NCBI GenBank assembly: GCA_029268085.1
Contig: JAJUHD010000005.1
Coordinates: forward strand, 1-29,642
DNA: 29,642 nt
Direction: 5' to 3'
From: Bacillota bacterium
Lineage (GTDB): Bacteria; Bacillota; Clostridia; Oscillospirales; Oscillospiraceae
Shown: one piece after another, positions 1-7,436 of the stretch
How the letters are laid out: each line of letters begins with the position of its first letter
How positions within the stretch are numbered: position 1 is the first letter of the stretch
Made by a program: the position numbers and the translations under genes
Notes under the pieces: generated by a model
What the model saw: only the letters and a program-made list of their open reading frames with translations
What the model was told of the DNA's origin: nothing
The model's database searches: none

Positions 1-207
1 CTTTAAACCGAGGCATTCTTTTCCGATTTTCCTTTTATCGTTATCAATGATGGCGTTTATTTTTACGCCATATTCGAGCAGACAGTTTTTCAGCACCTTC
101 GTTATGGCGGCCGCTCCAAATATGACAACATATTTATCCTCGAAAGTTTTCTTGGAGTACAGCTTTTTGATTTTATTTTCTAATTCTCTGAGATCTTCAG
201 TAAACAC
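1..207 (-). CDS. Start of a surface-glycan locus protein with an N-terminal Rossmann-like domain (cut by window edge)
   Basis: Only the first 69 codons are in the window; the gene continues past position 1. I place the start at a GTG (207-205) because an AAGGAG ribosome site sits at 215-220, seven bases upstream. The reading overlaps the end of the preceding gene by 11 bases. Residues about 26-69 read as a beta strand, a GA-rich turn (VVIFGAAAI), a helix, a second strand ending in DND, then a GLK segment. The same layout (FFGAG, then VDN, then GLKV) opens the FkbM protein at 3158-4237. This suggests a nucleotide- or sugar-binding Rossmann domain often seen at the front of capsule methyltransferases or transferases. 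The catalytic part is missing, so no function is assigned. Confidence 0.7.
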   Translation of the reverse strand, partial: MFTEDLRELENKIKKLYSKKTFEDKYVVIFGAAAITKVLKNCLLEYGVKINAIIDNDKRKIGKECLGLK

Positions 208-676
208 TGCTTTTCTCCTTATGACGAACGGCAGGAACATGCCGTAATTTATAGAGTCCAAGGCAAACGATATCCTCGATGTTTACGCCATTTATTCCTA
301 TCGCTTTGAACGCCGCGTTCCCTTCAGGTCGGGTAAGAGAAATAATGATGAATTTTTCCGAGAATTTGTATAAGGTATAATATTTTAATAAATATCCCGC
401 TTTTTTTTCAGGGTACTTGATTATGGCTATTATTTTATCGGAATAAGCATTGACATCCTTGTCCAGCGCGCCGTCAACTTGAAGGATAACGACGCCTTCT
501 GCAAGACGATTGGCTATCAAATCATTTAAATGTATAAGCGCCTGTTCGTTGAGATCTTTGTCTCTCTCAGGAAACAACAGAACGTAAATCTGCTTATTTT
601 TAATTCCGAATTTTTTAACGAGCTTTTTCCATTCACGTCTACCCAGCCATGAATGCCAAAAATGTTTTAACAGCAT
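197..676 (-). CDS. Uncharacterised 159-aa protein of the glycan locus
   Basis: I do not recognise this family. It is a soluble-looking protein of 159 residues with no signal peptide or membrane segment, a basic, aromatic N-terminus (HFWHSWLGRREWKK) and alternating strand-like stretches (IYVLLF, GVVILQVDG, KIIAIIKY, KFIIISL). This would fit a small alpha/beta fold. The ATG at 676 has an AAGGG site seven bases upstream. It follows the HAD phosphatase gene by 29 bases and overlaps the next gene by 11, so it is co-transcribed with the sugar-activation genes. The stretch is more AT-rich than the upstream nucleotidyltransferase gene. It may act on the same sugar or lipid substrate, but nothing in the sequence shows a catalytic motif I can name. 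Confidence 0.7.
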   Translation of the reverse strand: MLLKHFWHSWLGRREWKKLVKKFGIKNKQIYVLLFPERDKDLNEQALIHLNDLIANRLAEGVVILQVDGALDKDVNAYSDKIIAIIKYPEKKAGYLLKYYTLYKFSEKFIIISLTRPEGNAAFKAIGINGVNIEDIVCLGLYKLRHVPAVRHKEKSSVY

Positions 677-705
677 AATCTATCCCTTAATCTTCTGTTT
701 AAAAG

Positions 706-1083
706 CTAAATGTTATCGTCAATTTCAATTGAACTGATTGCAAATACATCCCGCTCCCCATTTATTGAAATTGAAGTCTTAAGCCCCGACGGTTTCATGT
801 CGTTAATTAAAATCCTTTCGCCATATGGGACATTAAAAATGATTTCATCATATCTTATTTTATTGTCTCTTAAGAATCTCTCGGTCAGCGCTCTTTCGTC
901 ATTCGTGCGTGATGTGAGAAAGATAATCATGTCAGATTCGGGAATGCTTCTTAAAAAATCCTCTGCGCCTTCTAAGAAGGTGTCATATCCGTCAAGCTTG
1001 TACCCGTTGTGTTTGACAATCGTGCCGTCCAAATCCAATATCCATGTATGCCCGAGAGGGGAAAGCGTTAAGTTATGTAACAT
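706..1083 (-). CDS. Small HAD-superfamily phosphatase
   Basis: This 125-residue protein carries the HAD nucleophile motif DLDGT at about residues 17-21, a motif II threonine/serine (LTSR) near residue 57, and a motif IV acidic stretch (INDMKPSG) near residue 93. It is shorter than most HAD phosphatases and has no room for a large cap domain. That points to a compact phosphatase for a small phosphosugar, or a C0-type enzyme. It overlaps the SIS isomerase gene by 11 bases and belongs to the isomerase / nucleotidyltransferase-kinase / phosphatase set. By analogy with GmhB in heptose synthesis it may remove one phosphate from a sugar bisphosphate before nucleotide transfer. That role is inferred from position; the HAD fold itself is clear. 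Confidence 0.8.
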   Translation of the reverse strand: MLHNLTLSPLGHTWILDLDGTIVKHNGYKLDGYDTFLEGAEDFLRSIPESDMIIFLTSRTNDERALTERFLRDNKIRYDEIIFNVPYGERILINDMKPSGLKTSISINGERDVFAISSIEIDDNI

Positions 1084-1663
1084 TTCTCAGTTTCGCTCCT
1101 ATGGCGCCGCCTGGGTGGTTGCGCCTGAAATCATTTAATGTAACCCCTAATCTCTCGGCCAGGTACAAGGCCAGGCCCTGCAATAAAATCAAATAGCAGG
1201 AGGAGGAGTTGTTGGGGACAATATTCCACGGGTCGCCCTCGTGCTCGAGAGGCAGCAGCAGCTTTTTTTCTATGACCTGGGCCAGCTTGCCGCCGTCATT
1301 AAAGGACAGCAGCCATTTCTCCGCTTTCCAGTCGCGGATATATTCCGCAAACAAGCAGCTTTCGACGGTACTGCCGCTTTTGGAGAGAATCAGAATTAAG
1401 TCATTGTCCTTGATAAGGCCAATATCGCCGTGCATGGCGGTGTTTGTATGCAAAAACGCGCTTTCAAGCCCCAGCGAATTCATCGTGCCGACGAACTTCT
1501 CACAGATCGGCACGTTTTTGCCCAGACCCGACGCGACGATTTTGCCGCCGCTTCTGATCACGCTTTCACAATCGTCAAGCAACGCATTAAACTGCTTTTC
1601 GTCCATTCCCGCAAAGGTATGTTCGATTTGCCTGATGATGTTTGAAAAATGCATTTTGCTCAA
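1073..1663 (-). CDS. SIS-domain sugar-phosphate isomerase, arabinose-5-phosphate isomerase (KdsD/GutQ) type
   Basis: A single SIS domain of about 196 residues. It has the phosphosugar-binding SGLGKN loop near residue 46, the HGDIG stretch and LSKSGST loop typical of KdsD/GutQ/KpsF proteins, and the closing HPGGAIG motif at the C-terminus. These family enzymes interconvert ketose- and aldose-phosphates (ribulose-5-P and arabinose-5-P). Unlike most KdsD proteins it lacks the C-terminal CBS pair, so it is a bare catalytic domain. I chose the TTG at 1663 because a GGAG site lies eight bases upstream (1672-1675). A TTG at 1669 and an ATG at 1654 are also in frame but worse spaced. It overlaps the preceding fusion gene by four bases. 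No Kdo synthesis genes are nearby, so its product probably feeds a different activated sugar. Confidence 0.85.
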   Translation of the reverse strand: MSKMHFSNIIRQIEHTFAGMDEKQFNALLDDCESVIRSGGKIVASGLGKNVPICEKFVGTMNSLGLESAFLHTNTAMHGDIGLIKDNDLILILSKSGSTVESCLFAEYIRDWKAEKWLLSFNDGGKLAQVIEKKLLLPLEHEGDPWNIVPNNSSSCYLILLQGLALYLAERLGVTLNDFRRNHPGGAIGAKLRNVT

Positions 1664-3141
1664 CGCCAACTCTCCTCTAAATGGTATAGCCCGTTATAAA
1701 ACGCGCCGCAGATGCTGTCGTAGTCCTGCCAGGCATAGGTTGTCAGCGACAGCCAAATCACCGCATGCAATAGTTTAATTGTTTTTTCGTCCACACCGGT
1801 CAATTCAAAAAAGGCATTTTCTAGATGCGCCCACCCGTTGGACTTTATATCTAATTTAACGTCATTTTCGCCGATGATTAGCCTGAACTCTTTCAGATTG
1901 AACCGATCGTAATTCCCGACCACCGAGTAGTAGAGCTTTGCCCAATCGTAGTTCGGGTCGCCGAATAGTTCGGTGCGCCCGAAATACCCGCGGGGGTCAA
2001 TAAACACTGGCGCACCGCTTTGCCGTAACATGAGGTTGGAAAAGGTGCAGTCGCCGTGGATGAAGGTAAAATGGCTGCAGCCCAGCCCCTCCAAAAGCTT
2101 TTCAAATTCCCGCCTGTAAAAAAAAACATTACGGCATTCACGCCCATTTACCGTAATTGTCGGCCTGTCTGCAAACGGGACAAGCGTGCGGATTTTTTCA
2201 AGGCGGTCCATGGTTTTGCCGTAGTAGGCCTCTTTAAGGCTTACTGCGTCAGCCTGGACGGTTTTAACGCTGTGCAGCTCTTTCAGGGCGTTTACAATTT
2301 TACTGAGCGTTTCTTTGCTCGCTTCAACTTCATATATATTTTTGCCATCGATGCGTTCCATGGTCAGCGGCTTGTATCCGTAAATCCTTGGTATGGCGGT
2401 AATGCCGCTGTTTACGGCAAACTGATACCAGTTTGCTTCACGCTCTGCCAGTTTGCGCCCCTGTTCGTCAATTGGCTCTTTTGTGACAACATCATCGCTG
2501 ATTGTAATTTTGTTAAACGGACGGGTTTTAACCGCGCCGAGCTTTAAGTACTCTTCAAGGGTTCCGAATTCGCGCGTCCCGGCCAGCCCCAGCGGCTCAA
2601 ATGCCGCGTTTTGCTCCTTCAGCCACCGCACAAACTCGCCGCTTTCCGGAACGTCCTTCAGGTAACTTTTGTCCTTGAAAACGAACAAACCCGCAACGCC
2701 ATATTCTTCGCTGCGCTCTTCAGCAAAGTCGCCCTTTTCGTATTTCCAGCGGCAAGGGAAGGTCTGCGATATGCCGATATAATTGTTATTTTCTGTTGGC
2801 AGCCGGAAGCTATCCGGCAGGATTAAGTCTGACCATATCAACAGAAACGGCGCGCCTTCCGGCAGCAAAGCGGTCGCCTTTTTCACGCCGCTGCACGTCC
2901 CGGTCCCGTCGGCATCGACAACTTGATACTGCACCGCCGCAAAGCACTCAAGATATGCTCTTAGCGCTTCTTTTTTGTAATCGGCAATGATGATAAACCG
3001 TTTGTCGGGGAACTTCCGGAAGAGGTGAAACAGCATCGGCAGGTTCTCGACTGGGACAATTGCTTTCGGTTTATTCGTTGTCAAATGCTCGAGCCTTGTG
3101 CCTTTGCCTCCCGCCTGGACGATAATGTGTCCAATTTCCAT
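1660..3141 (-). CDS. Bifunctional sugar nucleotidyltransferase / APH-type kinase fusion
   Basis: Two catalytic domains in 493 residues. Residues 1-205 form an NTP_transferase domain with the nucleotide-binding loop AGGKGTRL (10-17), KPK (24-26) and the metal-binding SDL (104-106). Residues 210-490 form an aminoglycoside-phosphotransferase/choline-kinase-like domain, with the Brenner motif HGDCTFSN (362-369) and the metal-binding IDPRG (381-385), followed by FGDPNYDWAKL. The expected chemistry is phosphorylation of a sugar or alcohol and transfer of a nucleotide to the product, in one polypeptide. The order of domains resembles LicC and LicA joined, but no choline uptake gene or LicD is present. 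The ATG at 3141 has a strong AAGGAGGAG site. It overlaps the isomerase gene by four bases, which ties it to that substrate. The actual substrate is unknown. Confidence 0.85.
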   Translation of the reverse strand: MEIGHIIVQAGGKGTRLEHLTTNKPKAIVPVENLPMLFHLFRKFPDKRFIIIADYKKEALRAYLECFAAVQYQVVDADGTGTCSGVKKATALLPEGAPFLLIWSDLILPDSFRLPTENNNYIGISQTFPCRWKYEKGDFAEERSEEYGVAGLFVFKDKSYLKDVPESGEFVRWLKEQNAAFEPLGLAGTREFGTLEEYLKLGAVKTRPFNKITISDDVVTKEPIDEQGRKLAEREANWYQFAVNSGITAIPRIYGYKPLTMERIDGKNIYEVEASKETLSKIVNALKELHSVKTVQADAVSLKEAYYGKTMDRLEKIRTLVPFADRPTITVNGRECRNVFFYRREFEKLLEGLGCSHFTFIHGDCTFSNLMLRQSGAPVFIDPRGYFGRTELFGDPNYDWAKLYYSVVGNYDRFNLKEFRLIIGENDVKLDIKSNGWAHLENAFFELTGVDEKTIKLLHAVIWLSLTTYAWQDYDSICGAFYNGLYHLEESWR

Positions 3142-3157
3142 TTCGGCTCCTCCTTAA

Positions 3158-4237
3158 CTAGACCTTCGCGTACAGCACCGTATCCACATATGTTGTTGTA
3201 TGGTGCCGTAAATAAAACTGATATTCCGGCACCAGTTCCCGCAGTAATACCGGTATCCGAATCAAATCCTCGTCATTGTGGTAAACGCTGATTGCCAGCT
3301 TTGGTTTGTGCTTTCGCAGAAGTTCGGCAGCTCCCTGCAAGGCCGAGTATTCAGCGCCCTCAATATCCATTTTAATAAATGAGACCGGCTCGTCTATCAA
3401 TGAATCCAGCTTCACCGTGTGGACTTTGATGAAACTGTCGTCTGATTTACTGTCAACAAACTTTGAGCTTTGCGTCCCACGGTTATCAAACCAGAAATCG
3501 CCCTCAGAATCCGCCAAACCACAGTTAAACAGAAAGACATTTTCTAAATCGGCTAGGTTCTTGCGGCACAAAGAGAAATTTGCAATGTCGGGCTCATAGG
3601 CCAATATTTTCTGATACTTGCCTTTCGTATAAAAGATAAAATCAACAACACTCTTGCCGTCATACGCGCCGCAGTCAATGAAGAGCTCGTCGTCCCGAGG
3701 CTTAAATATATCGTTAAAGTAAATTCTGCCGCTGTGTATGGCGGAAAAGTCGAAGCTGCCCTGCCTGTATAGTTCAATAATCTTGTTAAATACGTCCGTT
3801 GACTTGCCGTCGGCAAACAGATCGGGCATTTTATTAAAAATCCCGCCGCCGTATTTCTCGGCGATTGCCGCCGCTCTGCGTTTTAAAAAATTCTCCGCTG
3901 CAAACTCGGACTCGGGGATAACCTCGTTTGCGTTTTTGTACATGCCGGCATATATGTTGCGATGCCCCAAGTCATGGCATTGCCGTGCCATCTCCCGGTA
4001 GTATTCCGCGTTAACGATCACCACCGTTTCATCCGCGTTTTCCTCAAGCAGCTTTTCGGGCGCGTAGACCTTAAGCCCCCAAAACAGCGTGTCCTGCTTG
4101 GCGGACATGTTGTCGACAAAGTAGGCGATTTTACTGTGCAGCAGCGGCATCAGCGAAAGGGAATACTGGCCGGCACCGAAAAACACAATCTTTTTGCCCG
4201 ATAGGTGTGCTTTTATGCAGGTTGATAAAACGCTCAT
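3158..4237 (-). CDS. FkbM-family methyltransferase with N-terminal Rossmann-like domain
   Basis: This 359-residue protein has two parts. Residues 1-105 are a Rossmann-like domain (FFGAGQYS near residue 19, VDN near residue 42, GLKVY near residue 54) commonly found before FkbM domains in capsule loci. Residues about 185-355 are an FkbM SAM-dependent methyltransferase, with the SAM-binding FIDCGAYDG loop, YEPD at the second strand, and the family's IKMDIEGAE motif. It probably O-methylates a sugar or polyol hydroxyl of the locus's glycan. Its ATG shares one base with the stop of the cytidylyltransferase gene (TGATG) and has a GAGG site seven bases upstream. It sits between the CDP-polyol genes and the sugar-activation genes, so its acceptor could belong to either. 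Confidence 0.88.
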   Translation of the reverse strand: MSVLSTCIKAHLSGKKIVFFGAGQYSLSLMPLLHSKIAYFVDNMSAKQDTLFWGLKVYAPEKLLEENADETVVIVNAEYYREMARQCHDLGHRNIYAGMYKNANEVIPESEFAAENFLKRRAAAIAEKYGGGIFNKMPDLFADGKSTDVFNKIIELYRQGSFDFSAIHSGRIYFNDIFKPRDDELFIDCGAYDGKSVVDFIFYTKGKYQKILAYEPDIANFSLCRKNLADLENVFLFNCGLADSEGDFWFDNRGTQSSKFVDSKSDDSFIKVHTVKLDSLIDEPVSFIKMDIEGAEYSALQGAAELLRKHKPKLAISVYHNDEDLIRIPVLLRELVPEYQFYLRHHTTTYVDTVLYAKV

Positions 4238-4965
4238 CAGAAAACCTCTTCGAGCCCTTTTAGCTGATTGTTCTCCATTGCCTCAAACAAAGCGCGGAAT
4301 ATATAGTAATCCTGCGGCATTGTGATTTTAATGTTACAAGGCGAGGATTTTACAAAGTGCATTTTAACGCCGTAAACGCTGCACAGATGCGCGGAGTCTA
4401 TTGTGCGTATGCCGTCTACGTGGGCGCGTTTGTGCAGCTGCCAAATATCCGCGAACCTGAAAGCCTGCGGCGCTTTTACCGCGAACATTTCGGCCCTTGG
4501 CGGCACGCTTACCGTGTTGTCGGTCGGTGAAATATGTACGACGCTCTCGCTGGCCGGCTCGATGGCTACCGCATTGCCGTACTTTTTAACGGAATCAATA
4601 GTATCGCTTATCAGCCTGGCGTTAATCAGCGGACGGACACCGTCGTGAATCAGAACGATATCGTCGCTTTTACACATGCCCTCCAGCGCCTGAAGTCCGT
4701 TATAAATCGAAACGTCGCCGGTTTCACCGCCGGGTACGATTTCGCTGACTTTTTTAATGGCATACTTGTCCAACAAGCGCCATAATTCATCAATATAACT
4801 CTCGATGCATACCACGAGAATATTGTCTATTTCCGGGTGTTTCTCAAAATGCTCGATCGTGTATATAATGATCGGTTTGCCGTGTAATTCGAGGAACTGT
4901 TTCGGCTTATCGGTTGTGTTCATCCTTCGGCCTGTTCCGCCGGCAAAAATCAATACATGATTCAT
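4237..4965 (-). CDS. IspD/TarI-family cytidylyltransferase
   Basis: A 242-residue single-domain cytidylyltransferase with the CTP-binding AGGTGRRM loop (8-15), KPKQFL just after it, the HDGVRP motif in mid-protein, KAPQAF, and a C-terminal NIKIT segment. These are shared by IspD (methylerythritol 4-phosphate) and TarI (ribitol 5-phosphate). It overlaps the stop of a TagF-like transferase gene by four bases and is two genes after an SDR. A TarI-like role making a CDP-activated polyol for a phosphodiester-linked polymer is therefore likelier than isoprenoid synthesis. Pneumococcal capsule loci pair such enzymes with SDR partners to make CDP-alditols. The exact polyol cannot be read from sequence. 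An AAGGTG site lies eight bases before the ATG. Confidence 0.85.
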   Translation of the reverse strand: MNHVLIFAGGTGRRMNTTDKPKQFLELHGKPIIIYTIEHFEKHPEIDNILVVCIESYIDELWRLLDKYAIKKVSEIVPGGETGDVSIYNGLQALEGMCKSDDIVLIHDGVRPLINARLISDTIDSVKKYGNAVAIEPASESVVHISPTDNTVSVPPRAEMFAVKAPQAFRFADIWQLHKRAHVDGIRTIDSAHLCSVYGVKMHFVKSSPCNIKITMPQDYYIFRALFEAMENNQLKGLEEVF

Positions 4966-7436
4966 TCTTTCAACACCTTTGATTTTATATAATTGTATAT
5001 TCTTTTACCGGACTGCCCGTCTGGCAGGTTCTCCTCAATTTTAACCTGCGAATTTTCGCCTTTGAGCATGCTGTCAACAAAGCTGTTGTTGAGCTCTTTG
5101 CAGGCCTCGGCCGTAAAAACCGGCGCCATATCACAAACAGCCTCTATTGCTTGCGTTTTAAAATCATACCGATATAAGACTTCATGTTTATGTACAAAAT
5201 AAAAGGAATTGTCCGTTATAAAGTTGCACGTTGAGAAGGAGAGGTCATTACTGCTTTCGGATTTCAGCTTGCGGTTTAAAATTTGATCAAAGACATCAAG
5301 CTTTCTAAATTCGCAGGCGTCAAGGTCGAACTCCAGCACCATATTTGTAAACCCGCCAGGCAGAATCAGCTTGTTTTTATATGGCCGCATATTGCCCATA
5401 TAGAAAACCCAGTCTTGTTTTTTGCTGACCTTAAACCCGCCTGGCAGTTTATCGTAAATTTTTACCTCGCCCGTTTCATAATGCCACTTGAGCACAAAAG
5501 GCTGTCTCCCAACGAGGAAGAAATGTTCGCCGTACTTGAAAATACTATGAAAAGACTGATTTTCCCGCCCTAATTTATGTACCTTGTGCGCATACGTATC
5601 GAGGTTAAACTCCAGCACCTCGTTGGTGTAAAGGCTGGCAAGTAAAATCGTATTCTCATTGAGCCAGGTCCAACCATAACATAGGCTTTTTACTTTCTCT
5701 TTTGGGAACAGCTTTATAAGGTCCAGGCAATGTTCGGTTTCTTTTGTGTCGAGATGAAAGGCAACTATATTGCGGTAGCCGCTGGGTATTAGGAAAATCA
5801 TATTATTGTAGATGAGTCCGTCAAAGAAGTTCCTGCTTTCATCATTAACCGGTGCAATATATTCATCCCGCAGCTCAAGAGGGTAAATGTCGTATTCTCT
5901 CGTTTTAATGTTATAAACGGCAATTTGATTGTCATTATACGGGATATACATCAGGTTATCGCCGGTGACAACATGGGTAAAGTAATTTCTGCGCCGCGGC
6001 AGGTTCGGGCTGGCTGGAATTTTGCTCTCATATTCAAAGCCTTTATCTGAGAGCTTATATATATATTCATCGTACGTTACAGCATAAAGTTCATCATTAG
6101 CTTTAAAAATATCAGTGACATGAAAATATAAGTCGTCAATCAGTTCAATCGGCCTATTTCCCGCCGGATCAATATTTTGGAAATATATCGCTTTCCCCGT
6201 CGCTTTGAATAATTCGGTAACGCTGGAACCATCCCCGTAATACACGTCGCTCCAGGCAATCGCTCTGTGTAAATCAGGGGTGTCGTCATAAATTCCCCAG
6301 CCTTCTCTCTGATACTGCTCGACGATCCTTTTATAAATGTCATACAAACCAGGCAGCATGGAAGCGTATGTCTGCAGCAGCAGCGGGTGCGGGCGCCACC
6401 AAAGCACCGCGTCGCGGCGCTCGCGGAATAACTGGAGCACTGACATAATTTTCTTCAAATAATGTTCAGGGTTCCTCAAAGCGCCGGCAATCGTCGTGTT
6501 GTAAAACACAACTTTCCTGTCGCCGATGAGTTCCCGCCACTTCGGCGGGATGTCGCAGTCCTCACGACGGGTGTTGACCGCCTTGTCATACTTTGCGCTT
6601 CCGAGAGCGACAAACTTCTCCTTCGGGTTGCCGAATCGGTTGCCCCATGCTTTCGTTAATCCTTTTATGTATGTGTTGCGGACTTTCTCATCCTGCAGGA
6701 TGACCTGATCCGCGTACCAGGTTCCGGGCACATTTGTAAAGTGCTCATATATTTCCGGAGCGGCATTGCTGTCCACAACAAAGTAGGGGACATAAACGAG
6801 ACAGTCTGTAAGAGTCTTCAGCCGCTTGCAGAAGAAATCAGCATGTACCCTTGTAACACGGTTGTACTCGTCATACCCGTTAAATGTGAAAATAGCCTCG
6901 GGGTGGCGGGCTTCAATGTCGTACTCGCGCCAGTCCGTACATTCGATACCGGGGTACGCTCCATATGCGTCAAAATGCAGTTCGCCCAGGCTGCCGTCAG
7001 ATTCAACACGATAATAAGGAATCGGAATCCAGTAGGCGTCGCAGTCCGGGTCTGCAAGGGCCGAAAGATAGATACTCATCAAGCTGTCGCTCATGGAAGC
7101 GTTGTAGGATAAAAAAACAACCTCAATCTTATCCGGTTTCAGTTCCGTTTTGACGCTGCTTTCAATTTTCGCAATCTGTTTATACAGTTTATCTGTTGTG
7201 ACCTCTCCGCCTGCATATTTCTCAAGCAGCGCCGCATATTCGGTCAGCAGCCTGCCCGTGTGCGTTTCTTTACCCGTCAAATCGTCAATAAAGTTTTTAA
7301 TGACATGTGTAAACTCCATGCATTCCGCAATAAGGCCGGAGGCTTTATTAAGGTCGGGCTGTTTGGCAAACTCCCCAACTGCCTCGTTGAGAGTTTGTAC
7401 CGTTTCTAATATCTGCCGCTGTTGGTATGGTCTCAT
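4962..7436 (-). CDS. TagF-like CDP-alditol phosphotransferase fused to a C-terminal propeller-like domain
   Basis: An 824-residue cytosolic protein with three parts. Residues 1-100 are mostly helical. Residues about 104-430 resemble the CDP-glycerol glycerophosphotransferase (TagF/TarL) GT-B domain: LSYNASMSDS, SAKYDK, the RPHP motif (348-351) and DGSS (402-405), which matches the family's catalytic histidine and DYSS region. Residues about 430-770 contain six repeats of a strand pattern ending in a 'hydrophobic-F-x-L-D-T' hairpin near residues 506, 559, 609, 651, 702 and 756, like blades of a beta-propeller. TagF proteins normally end after the GT-B domain, so the fusion is unusual. It overlaps the SDR gene upstream and the cytidylyltransferase downstream by four bases each (ATGA), so the three are translationally coupled. 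It probably transfers a polyol-phosphate from its CDP-donor onto the glycan. Confidence 0.8.
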   Translation of the reverse strand: MRPYQQRQILETVQTLNEAVGEFAKQPDLNKASGLIAECMEFTHVIKNFIDDLTGKETHTGRLLTEYAALLEKYAGGEVTTDKLYKQIAKIESSVKTELKPDKIEVVFLSYNASMSDSLMSIYLSALADPDCDAYWIPIPYYRVESDGSLGELHFDAYGAYPGIECTDWREYDIEARHPEAIFTFNGYDEYNRVTRVHADFFCKRLKTLTDCLVYVPYFVVDSNAAPEIYEHFTNVPGTWYADQVILQDEKVRNTYIKGLTKAWGNRFGNPKEKFVALGSAKYDKAVNTRREDCDIPPKWRELIGDRKVVFYNTTIAGALRNPEHYLKKIMSVLQLFRERRDAVLWWRPHPLLLQTYASMLPGLYDIYKRIVEQYQREGWGIYDDTPDLHRAIAWSDVYYGDGSSVTELFKATGKAIYFQNIDPAGNRPIELIDDLYFHVTDIFKANDELYAVTYDEYIYKLSDKGFEYESKIPASPNLPRRRNYFTHVVTGDNLMYIPYNDNQIAVYNIKTREYDIYPLELRDEYIAPVNDESRNFFDGLIYNNMIFLIPSGYRNIVAFHLDTKETEHCLDLIKLFPKEKVKSLCYGWTWLNENTILLASLYTNEVLEFNLDTYAHKVHKLGRENQSFHSIFKYGEHFFLVGRQPFVLKWHYETGEVKIYDKLPGGFKVSKKQDWVFYMGNMRPYKNKLILPGGFTNMVLEFDLDACEFRKLDVFDQILNRKLKSESSNDLSFSTCNFITDNSFYFVHKHEVLYRYDFKTQAIEAVCDMAPVFTAEACKELNNSFVDSMLKGENSQVKIEENLPDGQSGKRIYNYIKSKVLKE

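Noticed and set aside
710..1138. Plus-strand 142-codon open frame
   Set aside because: Antisense to the HAD and isomerase genes, no ribosome site or family motif. The same holds for other plus-strand frames across the locus.
660..3141. Phosphocholine (lic) locus, from the LicC/LicA-like domain pair
   Set aside because: No LicD, no choline permease, and the direct linkage is to a sugar isomerase and HAD phosphatase.
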